Assembly: GCF_000226875.1 (NCBI RefSeq)
Contig: NZ_JH164926.1
Coordinates: 241,340-268,422, forward strand
Reading direction: 5' to 3'
Source of the DNA: Neisseria shayeganii 871
Lineage (GTDB): Bacteria; Pseudomonadota; Gammaproteobacteria; Burkholderiales; Neisseriaceae
Length of the DNA: 27,083 nucleotides
Made by a program: the position numbers and the translations under genes. The first letter of the stretch is position 1; each line of letters begins with the position of its first letter. A model generated the notes under the pieces. The model was not told the DNA's origin. It searched no databases and saw only the letters and a program-made list of their open reading frames with translations. Of the stretch, positions 5,839 to 12,351 are shown in pieces.

Positions 5839-8301
5839 ATGAAAAACCAAACCGAACATGCTTCCCCCACCTGCTTCCATTGCGGCTTGGATGTGCCCGC
5901 CTCGGTGGATTTGCCGGTGGTTTTCGAAGGGGAAACCCATTCCACCTGCTGCGTTGGCTGCCAAGCGGTGGCCGAGAGCATTATCGCTGCCGGCTTGGGC
6001 AGCTATTACCACCGCCGCACGGCCGATGCCGAGCGTGCCGCCCTGCCGCCGCCGGATGTGTTGGAACAGCTCAAGCTGTACGATCTGCCCGATGTGCAGG
6101 CCGAGTTTGTGGAAACCCGTTCCGAGCACGAGCGCGAGGCGGTGTTGATGTTGGGTGGGGTGACTTGTGCCGCTTGTGTGTGGCTGATCGAGCAGCAGCT
6201 GTTGCGCTTGGACGGCGTGCTGCGGGCTGAAGTCAATTACAGCACCTTGCGCGCGCGGGTGGCTTGGGACAACAGCCGCGTGGCTTTGTCGGACATTCTG
6301 CTGTGCGTGCGCCGCACCGGCTACGAGGCCGCACCTTACGATGCCAACAAGCTGGAAGTGCAGGCGCAAGCGGAACGGCGGCAGGCGCTGACCCGTTTGT
6401 GGGTGGCCGGTTTGGCGATGATGCAGGTGATGATGTACATCATTCCGGTGTATCTCTACGGCGGCGAAATCGAGCCGTGGTTTTTGTGGATATTGCATTG
6501 GGCCAATATGATTCTCACCCTGCCGGTGATGTTTTATTCGGCGGTGCCGTTTTTCAAAGGCGCTTGGCGCGACATGAAAAACCGCCGCTTAGGCATGGAT
6601 ACGCCGGTGGCGCTGGCCATCTCGGCGGCATTCGGCGCCAGCTTTGTGGCGCTGGTGCTGGGCTACGAGCGCGGCATTTATTTCGATTCGGTGTCGATGT
6701 TTGTGTTTCTGCTGCTGGGCGGCCGCTATTTGGAGCAGATGGCGCGGCGCAAAGCAGGCGATGCCGCCGAGCGTTTGGTGAAACTGGTGCCGGCATTCTG
6801 CCACCGCTTGCCCGCCTATCCCGATACCGCGCAGATGGAAGAAGCGGTGGTGGCGCGGCTGCAGAGCGGCGAGGTGGTGTTGGTGAAAGCCGGCGAAGTG
6901 GTGCCGGTGGATGGCGAGGTGTTGTCCGGCGAGAGCGAGGTGAATGAGGCCATCCTCACCGGCGAGAGTCTGCCGGTGGCGAAATATGCCGGTTCGGCCG
7001 TCACCGCCGGCACGTTGAACATTGGCAGCCCGCTGGTGGTGCGGGTGTCGGAAACCGGTTCGGGCACCCGTTTGGGCCACATCGTGCGCCTGCTCGACCG
7101 TGCTTTGGCGGAAAAACCGCGTATGGTGGAGCTGGCCGACCGCCATGCTTCTTCTTTTGTATTGGGACTGCTGCTGCTGAGCGCTGTGGTGTTCGGCGTG
7201 TGGCTGTATCTGGCGGATTTTGAAACGGCTTGGTGGATTACGGTGTCACTGCTGGTGGTGACCTGCCCGTGCGCTTTGTCGCTGGCCACGCCGGCGGCAC
7301 TGGCGGCCAGCACCGGCCGTTTGGCGGGCGAGGGGGTATTGATCGGGCGCGGTCACAGCTTGGAAACGCTGGCCAAGGTGGATACCGTGGTGCTGGACAA
7401 AACCGGCACCCTCACCGAAGGCCGCTTGGCGGTGGAAAACATTCTGCTGGCTGATGGCGTCAGCCGCGAACAGGCGGTGGCGGTGGCACAGGCTTTGGAG
7501 CGGCAGTCGGAACACCCGGTGGCGCAGGCCCTGATGGCGCTGCCGGCGGCCGGCGTTTCAGGTAGCCTGCAGCCGCGGCAAACCCTCAACCGCGTCGGCC
7601 ACGGCATGGCGGCGGTGTTCGACGGCGACGGGCAGGAAGAATGGCGTATCGGCCGTTTCAGTTATGTGGCCGAAATCGCCGGCAGGCTACCTGAAAGCCT
7701 GCACACCGAACACGCCGGCACCGCAGTTTATTTGGGCCACCGCCGCGGTTTCGCCGCCGTTTTCCTGCTGCAGGACCAAATCAAAAACGGCGTGGCCGAT
7801 ATGGTGGCCGCCCTGCATGCACAGGGTTTGCGCCTGCATCTGCTCAGCGGTGACCGCGAAGCGGCGGTGCAGAGCGTGGCCCGGCGGCTCGGCTTGGACG
7901 CCTTGCGCGCCGAAGCCGCGCCCGAAGACAAACTGGCTTATGTGCAGGATTTGCAGGCGCAAGGCCGCTGCGTGCTGATGGTGGGCGACGGCATCAACGA
8001 CGCGCCGGTGCTGGCGCAGGCCGATGTGTCGTTAGCGGTGGCCGAAGGGGCCGATGTGGCGCGCGAAGGCGCAGACGTGCTGCTGATCAACAGCGATATG
8101 CGCATTTTGCCCCAACTCACCGCCGCCGCCCGCCGTACCCGCCGCATCATTCGCGAGAACCTGTGGTGGGCCACCGCCTACAATCTGATTGCCGTGCCGC
8201 TGGCCGCCTTCGGCTATGTGACGCCTTTTGTGGCCGCCTTGGGCATGAGTCTCAGCTCGCTGTTGGTCTCCGCCAATGCCTTGCGCCTGTTGCGCAAATA
8301 G
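5839..8301 (+). CDS. ccoI: CcoI/FixI-type copper-transporting P1B ATPase
   Basis: This 820-residue inner-membrane pump probably moves copper for assembly of cbb3 cytochrome oxidase. The N-terminus has the Cys-rich domain typical of this subfamily (CFHC at 12-15, CCVGC at 37-41), followed by a heavy-metal-associated domain with CAAC at 110-113. The ATPase core shows TGES at 374-377, the transmembrane metal site CPC at 476-478, phosphorylated Asp520 in DKTGT, SEHP at 557-560 and GDGIND at 716-721. An in-frame start at 5752 is possible, but the N-terminal domain fits the ATG at 5839. Two complete uptake sequences, in opposite orientation, lie inside the coding region at 7557-7568 and 7684-7695. 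Copper-export CopA is the alternative; the N-terminal Cys-rich domain argues for CcoI. Confidence 0.9.
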   Translation: MKNQTEHASPTCFHCGLDVPASVDLPVVFEGETHSTCCVGCQAVAESIIAAGLGSYYHRRTADAERAALPPPDVLEQLKLYDLPDVQAEFVETRSEHEREAVLMLGGVTCAACVWLIEQQLLRLDGVLRAEVNYSTLRARVAWDNSRVALSDILLCVRRTGYEAAPYDANKLEVQAQAERRQALTRLWVAGLAMMQVMMYIIPVYLYGGEIEPWFLWILHWANMILTLPVMFYSAVPFFKGAWRDMKNRRLGMDTPVALAISAAFGASFVALVLGYERGIYFDSVSMFVFLLLGGRYLEQMARRKAGDAAERLVKLVPAFCHRLPAYPDTAQMEEAVVARLQSGEVVLVKAGEVVPVDGEVLSGESEVNEAILTGESLPVAKYAGSAVTAGTLNIGSPLVVRVSETGSGTRLGHIVRLLDRALAEKPRMVELADRHASSFVLGLLLLSAVVFGVWLYLADFETAWWITVSLLVVTCPCALSLATPAALAASTGRLAGEGVLIGRGHSLETLAKVDTVVLDKTGTLTEGRLAVENILLADGVSREQAVAVAQALERQSEHPVAQALMALPAAGVSGSLQPRQTLNRVGHGMAAVFDGDGQEEWRIGRFSYVAEIAGRLPESLHTEHAGTAVYLGHRRGFAAVFLLQDQIKNGVADMVAALHAQGLRLHLLSGDREAAVQSVARRLGLDALRAEAAPEDKLAYVQDLQAQGRCVLMVGDGINDAPVLAQADVSLAVAEGADVAREGADVLLINSDMRILPQLTAAARRTRRIIRENLWWATAYNLIAVPLAAFGYVTPFVAALGMSLSSLLVSANALRLLRK

Positions 8302-8351
8302 TGCCGGGTTTTCGCTTCACAGAAAGCCCCACGGCCTGCTTTCAGGTAGCC

Positions 8352-8519
8352 TGAGACCTTTGCAAAAGCTCCAGATGTGGATGCAGTTCAAGGCGTAGCA
8401 GCGCAGCGAGCGTGAACGCCAGGAATCCCCGTGGGGCAGACATATCATAAGATAGGCAAGCGAGCGAGCAGCACACAACGCAGAAATGCGCCGCAGATGG
8501 GGATTTTGCAAAGGTCTCA
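8352..8519 (-). repeat. MITE-like element, copy 2 (orientation B), inserted at a DUS
   Basis: This 168-bp element has ends TGAGACCTTTGCAAAA and TTTTGCAAAGGTCTCA. It is flanked by a direct repeat GCC on both sides (8349-8351, 8520-8522), which looks like a 3-bp target duplication. The left flank is TTTCAGGTAGCC, so the element sits at the last base of a DUS (8341-8352). It separates ccoI from dut. An ATG at 8486 inside the element is in frame with dut and would add 28 residues, but it has no ribosome binding site. Confidence 0.85.
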
Positions 8520-8569
8520 GCCTGTTGCCGTGCCGTCATCACATCAACACTCCATTATTAAGGACATTC

Positions 8570-9022
8570 ATGAACCCCATTGTCGAATTGAAAATCCTCC
8601 ATCCCCAAATGCAAAACGCGCTGCCGGCATACGCCACCCCCGGATCGGCCGGCCTGGACTTGCGCGCTTGTCTGGACGAAGCCGTTACCCTGCCGCCGGG
8701 CGGCACGCTTCTGGTGCCCACCGGCATTGCCGTGCACCTGGCCGACCCCAATTACGCCGCCATGCTGTTGCCGCGCTCCGGCCTCGGCCACAAAAACGGC
8801 ATCGTGCTGGGCAATTTGGTGGGCTTGATCGACTCCGATTATCAGGGCGAGTTGAAAGTGTCGCTGTGGAACCGCAGCTCGGAGCCGTTTGTGGTGGAAC
8901 CGATGGCGCGGATTGCGCAGATGGTGATCGTGCCGGTGCTGCAGGCTTCGTTTCGGGTGGTGGACGAATTTGCCGCCAGCCAGCGCGGCGAAGGCGGCTT
9001 CGGCAGCACAGGCCGCGCCTGA
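8570..9022 (+). CDS. dut: Deoxyuridine 5'-triphosphate nucleotidohydrolase (dUTPase)
   Basis: This enzyme hydrolyses dUTP to dUMP and pyrophosphate, keeping uracil out of DNA and supplying the dTMP precursor. The 150-residue protein has the homotrimeric dUTPase motifs: PGSAGLDLRA at 24-33, PRSGLG at 68-73, GNLVGLIDSDYQGEL at 81-95 with the catalytic Asp near 88, and the glycine-rich C-terminal arm RGEGGFGSTG at 139-148. The ATG at 8570 has AAGGA 6-10 nt upstream. Longer in-frame starts begin inside the preceding repeat element and are not credible. The stop codon TGA shares its last base with a complete DUS at 9022-9033. Confidence 0.96.
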   Translation: MNPIVELKILHPQMQNALPAYATPGSAGLDLRACLDEAVTLPPGGTLLVPTGIAVHLADPNYAAMLLPRSGLGHKNGIVLGNLVGLIDSDYQGELKVSLWNRSSEPFVVEPMARIAQMVIVPVLQASFRVVDEFAASQRGEGGFGSTGRA

Positions 9023-9033
9023 GGCTACCTGAA
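9022..9033 (+). repeat. DNA uptake sequence overlapping the dut stop codon
   Basis: A complete AGGCTACCTGAA begins at the final A of the dut stop codon. It lies in the 67-bp gap before yqgE and is not paired into a hairpin. Confidence 0.7.
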
Positions 9034-9089
9034 ACCTTCCGCCCGATTCGGGTATCATGCTGTTTATTGTGTCTGCAAGAAAGCCGAAC

Positions 9090-9635
9090 ATGAATCTGAG
9101 CAACCACTTCCTCATTGCCATGCCCGATATGCGCGATCCGTTTTTTTCAGGTAGCGTGGTGTATGTTTGCGATTATTCCGACGAAGGCGCCACCGGCGTG
9201 GTGATCAACAAACCTTCGCCGCTGCCGGTGCGGAAGGTGCTCGAATCGATGCAGCACCGCGTGCCGCCGTATTTCGCTGAAGGTTATGTGTTGGTGGGCG
9301 GGCCGGTGCAGACCGACCGCGGCTTTCTGCTGCACACGCCGGCCGGCAGTTGGAAAAGCAGTTTGGCGGTGAACAACGAAATCGCGCTGACTTCTTCCGA
9401 CGACATTCTGGCCCATCTGGAAGACGAAGCGCAGGTACATAAAGCGCTGCTGTTTATGGGCTATTCCGGTTGGAGCCCCGGACAGCTGGAGCAGGAACTG
9501 GCCGACAACAGCTGGCTCACCGTGCCGGCGGATTTGGGCATTGTGTTCGACCTGCCGCACGAAGCGCGCTACGACGCTGCCATCAAGCTCTTGAACATCG
9601 TGCCCGAGCAGCTGGGGGCCGGCGGCCATGCTTAA
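9090..9635 (+). CDS. yqgE: YqgE/AlgH family protein (UPF0301)
   Basis: This 181-residue protein matches a widespread proteobacterial family of unclear biochemical role. The N-terminus NHFLIAMPDMRDPFFSGSVV and the following EGATGVVINKP are family hallmarks, as is the LFMGYSGWSPGQLEQEL block near the middle. The start at 9090 (MNLSNHF) fits the family; the frame is open to 9057. It overlaps ruvX by 8 nt, a gene order common in proteobacteria (yqgE-yqgF), so the two are co-transcribed. A near-DUS (one mismatch) lies in codons for FSGSV at 9146. Confidence 0.92.
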   Translation: MNLSNHFLIAMPDMRDPFFSGSVVYVCDYSDEGATGVVINKPSPLPVRKVLESMQHRVPPYFAEGYVLVGGPVQTDRGFLLHTPAGSWKSSLAVNNEIALTSSDDILAHLEDEAQVHKALLFMGYSGWSPGQLEQELADNSWLTVPADLGIVFDLPHEARYDAAIKLLNIVPEQLGAGGHA

Positions 9636-10086
9636 ACCGATGCACGGCACCACGCTGGCTTTCGATTTCGGCGAAACCCGCATCGGCGTGGCACAAGGTG
9701 ACGCCGAAATCGGCATCGCCCACCCGCTGGCCACGGTAGCGGGGGAGGGCAACGAAGTGAAGTTCGCCGCCATCGCCAAGCTGGTGGCGCAATGGCAGCC
9801 GGTACAGCTGGTGGTCGGGCTGCCGGTGCATACCGACGGCAGCGAACACGAGCTTACCCGTCTGGCACGCAAATTCGGCCGGCGCCTGCACGGCCGTTTC
9901 GGCTTGCCGGTATATTGGGTGGACGAGCGGCTGACTTCGCTGTATGCCGAAAGCCTGCTGGCCGAAGCCGGCCTGCGCGGACGCAAACAAAAGCCGGTAC
10001 TCGACCAAGTGGCGGCACAGGCCATTTTGCAGGGCTTTTTCGAAAGCGGCTGGGTAGAAATGTTTCACGGGCGCACGGCAGATTAG
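9628..10086 (+). CDS. ruvX: RuvX/YqgF-type Holliday junction resolvase or pre-16S rRNA nuclease
   Basis: This 152-residue protein has an RNase H-like fold. Members are described both as putative Holliday junction resolvases and as nucleases in 16S rRNA 5' maturation. The acidic residues expected in the active site are visible: Asp13 in AFDFGETRIGVA, Glu100 in WVDERLTS, and Asp126 in VLDQVAAQAIL. The VVGLPVHTDG segment at 62-71 is also characteristic. It starts within the end of yqgE (8-nt overlap), indicating translational coupling. The alternative ATG at 9640 (MHGTT) would remove four residues. Confidence 0.93.
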   Translation: MLKPMHGTTLAFDFGETRIGVAQGDAEIGIAHPLATVAGEGNEVKFAAIAKLVAQWQPVQLVVGLPVHTDGSEHELTRLARKFGRRLHGRFGLPVYWVDERLTSLYAESLLAEAGLRGRKQKPVLDQVAAQAILQGFFESGWVEMFHGRTAD

Positions 10087-10115
10087 CGCCGCTTCGGATG
10101 CGCCAACAAAAAACC

Positions 10116-10347
10116 TGAGACCTTTGCCCCCAAGAGTTCTCTGAATGCCCCCGCTCGTCAAACAGAGATCTTTACCTCCCCATCTGCAGCACATTTCTGA
10201 GTTGTGCATTCATCCCCTAGAAATGCTGTTCGCTCACTTGCCTGTCTCTCTTGAGATGTCTAAGTCTACGGGATTCTTGGCATTCACGTTCGCGGTGCTG
10301 CTACGCCTTGAGCCGCATTCACATTTGAGGGTTTTGCAAGGGCCATA
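10116..10347 (+). repeat. Decayed MITE-like element, copy 3 (orientation A), with a second left-end fragment
   Basis: A degraded full-length copy runs from about 10163 (CAGAGATCTTTACC, then CCCCATCTGCAGCACATTTC) to about 10347 (GTTTTGCAAGGGCC). It aligns along its whole length with copies 1 and 5 but has many substitutions. About 45 bp to the left, at 10116, stands a cleaner separate left end (TGAGACCTTTGC). Either two insertions are nested here or one end was duplicated. It follows ruvX. Confidence 0.7.
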
Positions 10348-10498
10348 GAAGATGTCACAATGCGCTGGCTGAATTATAGGTGTTAATCAAAGATTAGAAG
10401 ACAAATGTAGCAGCTTATATACCAGATGACATTAATCCAATTGATCTTAATAGGATTACTGAAAATAAAAATCGTGGACAGACTATTAATATTAAAGG
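10348..10498 (+). other. AT-rich gap with a remnant plus-strand reading frame
   Basis: This stretch carries no intact gene. From about 10397 a plus-strand frame without stops reads VAAYIPDDINPIDLNRITEN and then KNRGQTINIKGYS. It has natural-looking amino-acid usage, unlike the overlapping antisense gene it then enters. It has no start codon or ribosome binding site and is best read as the leftover of a lost AT-rich gene. Confidence 0.35.
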
Positions 10499-11289
10499 TT
10501 ATTCCGATTCGCAACCCAATCCATCGATGCATCCGTTGATTCTGTGGGTACATTTTTCCGGATGGTTCGGTGCATACTTAGCGCAAGGAAGGTGGGGAAC
10601 GAAACGATGCGCATCACTTAAATGACGCAGAGAAGAAGGACAATGGTGCTGCTTGAGCCAGTCGGCCACAGCATTAGCATCATCCAACAAAATTGCACCG
10701 ACCTCGCGCATTTTCTGCAAAGCAGCCGCCACGGTGTCTTCCCCCATACCCCGACAGGCTGCAAGATTCACCAAAACCTGCCAATTGCCGTAGCGGCACA
10801 GCTGAAGGACGGTTTCTTTGACCGAATAATCGGTCGCCAAACCGCCCACAATCAAACAATCCGCTTGGCGCACCTGCAACCACTCTAACAAACCGGTACT
10901 CAGCGTTTCAGCAGTATCATGGAAACAACAACCGTAAGGGTGCATATTTATATCCAAGCCTTGGTGTACCAAGAAATCATATTCTTCAGGTTCAGGCAGA
11001 CCAGGGAGCGGCAGAAAGCCCGGCGTCCCCACCTCAGCATGGCGCACCCAGGTTTGGTCCACATTCGGATAACCCAATTTTTGCCCCATCTGCTCCGGCT
11101 GCTCCACCACCCACACAGCATTAGGACCATGAGCGTCACGGGTCAAAACGCGCCAATGCGCCAATGCGGCATTGCGGCATTGCGGTTTAATTCCGGAGCG
11201 ATTAGATCTCCACCAGGTACCGGTAACTCACTTGGACACAAAGGTGAAAAAGCCCGTTGGGCACTGATATCAATGGAGATAATCGACAT
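10499..11289 (-). pseudogene. pncA: Nicotinamidase/isochorismatase-family hydrolase, frameshifted
   Basis: The gene starts at the ATG at 11289 (MSIISIDISAQ) with AAGGAAG upstream. It reads MSII to LNRNAAMPHWRIGAF and then stops. The rest of the family domain (HWRVLTRDAHGPNAVWVV onward) continues in another frame from about 11164. At the junction (11146-11177) the plus strand holds GCGCCAAT twice followed by GCGGCATT twice. Removing one 8-bp unit restores a single frame of about 260 codons. Asp7 is the expected catalytic aspartate. The usual catalytic Cys in the ATDYCV motif is Ser here (ATDYSVKETV, codon TCG). The family normally deamidates nicotinamide for NAD salvage; this copy looks inactive. 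Confidence 0.75.
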
Positions 11290-11609
11290 GGACGCTTCCT
11301 TTAAATTTACATATGCAAATATAAATAGCAAAACAATGATTAATTTACGCTATTATAGTTAATTAGAGTTAATATGCAAGTTATTCGCAATTTTATTTTG
11401 CTCGATAAAATAATAGTAATATTATATCTTTGATGGTTTTATTTTCTCAAAAATTTAAAGCTTAATTTCACCCTTTACTTTAAAACATATTTTTATACAA
11501 ATTAATATATATTAATAATTTACACAAAATAAGGCATCTTAAAAAGAGGATATTTTGACTTGCATAGCGCATCAAAGCATCCTCTTCGACTTCTCTGATA
11601 TATAAAATC
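11290..11609. other. AT-rich intergenic stretch without a gene
   Basis: This region lies upstream of the nicotinamidase-like pseudogene and before MITE copy 4. It is strongly AT-rich with stops in all frames. The only structure noticed is an imperfect inverted repeat, GAGGAT (about 11547) and ATCCTC (about 11579), around 27 nt. I see no RNA gene. Confidence 0.5.
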
Positions 11610-11795
11610 TGAAACCTTTGCAAAATTCCCAGATGTGGATGCCGTTCAAGGCGTAGCAGCGCAGTGAACGTGAACACCAGGAATCCCCGTAGAACAGACA
11701 TATCATCTACAAGGCTAAGCGAGCGAACAGTACCCATAGGGCATAAACGCACAACGCAGAAATGCGCCGCAGATGGGGGGGTTGCAAAGGTCTCA
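11610..11795 (-). repeat. MITE-like element, copy 4 (orientation B), abutting a truncated transposase
   Basis: This 186-bp copy has a left end TGAAACCTTTGCAAAA with one substitution and a right end GCAAAGGTCTCA. It contains a run of seven G residues at about 11775-11781. The right edge is also the breakpoint of the IS1595-type transposase, whose N-terminal part is missing. No target duplication is visible, consistent with a deletion next to the insertion. Confidence 0.8.
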
Positions 11796-12350
11796 TACTG
11801 TTTTACCGCAAACCCCGCCTCGTTATCAGTCATCATTTGGCTTTAGAGGCGGATCAGGTTTTTGAGGGCTCCATAGAATTGGACGAGAGCTACTTCGGCG
11901 GTAAGCGCAAAGGAAAACGCGGCAGAGGAGCCGCAGGCAAAGTGATGGTTTTCGGTATTCTCAAACACGGTGGCAAGGTTTATACCGTCGTGGCGGACAA
12001 TGCCAAGAGGGAAAGTTTATTTCCTGTCATTACAAAGAAAATTCTGCCGGACAGCGTGGTTTATACGGACAGCCTGAGCAGTGACGACGTACTGGATGTC
12101 AGTGGTTTTCACCACCACAGGATTAACCACAGTAAGGCATTTGCCGAGAGGCAAAACCACATCAACGGCATTGAGAATTTCTGGAATCAGGCCAAGCGTG
12201 TCTTGCGCAAATATGATGGCATTGACCGAAAGTCTTTTCCTATTCTTGAAAGCATGCGCATTTGGTTTTAATTTTGGGACATCAAAGCGGCAGCTAAAAA
12301 TCCTGCGGATTTGGTGTGAAGTTTAGGATAGGAATAATCTACTTCAGCCC
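11796..12350 (+). mobile_element. 3' remnant of an IS1595-family (IS1016-like) insertion sequence
   Basis: The segment spans the surviving part of the transposase gene and the right terminal repeat. The repeat reads inward from 12350 as GGGCTGAAGTAGATTATT. The left part of the element has been replaced by MITE copy 4. The right end stops 1 bp before the parE stop codon, so the IS inserted directly behind parE without damaging it. The same terminal sequence occurs at 27070. Confidence 0.8.
11797..12326 (+). pseudogene. IS1595-family transposase, 5'-truncated and frameshifted
   Basis: The readable frame holds YRKPRLVISHHLALEADQVF, then SIELDESYFGGKRKGKRGRG, then VVYTDSLSS and NHINGIENFWNQAKRVLRK, which are the DDE-domain landmarks of IS1016-like transposases. 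The N-terminal DNA-binding part (roughly 50 residues) is absent. Near 12240 the frame changes: one frame ends SFPILESMRIWF, while the family C-terminus (FLFLKACAFGFNFGTSKRQL to ILRIWCEV) continues in the next frame to 12326, consistent with a net 2-bp deletion. It cannot encode a working enzyme. Confidence 0.85.
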
Positions 12351-12351
12351 T

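Noticed and set aside
5449..6498. Minus-strand open frame (349 codons) across the start of ccoI
   Set aside because: It is His/Gln/Arg-rich shadow translation antisense to the N-terminal domain of the ATPase, with no start signal.
8486..8569. N-terminal extension of dut from inside the repeat element
   Set aside because: The ATG at 8570 has an AAGGA ribosome binding site and the family N-terminus starts there; the extension is repeat sequence without a start signal.
11774..11782. Run of seven G residues as a phase-variation tract
   Set aside because: It lies inside a MITE-like copy and does not sit in the promoter or coding region of an intact gene.
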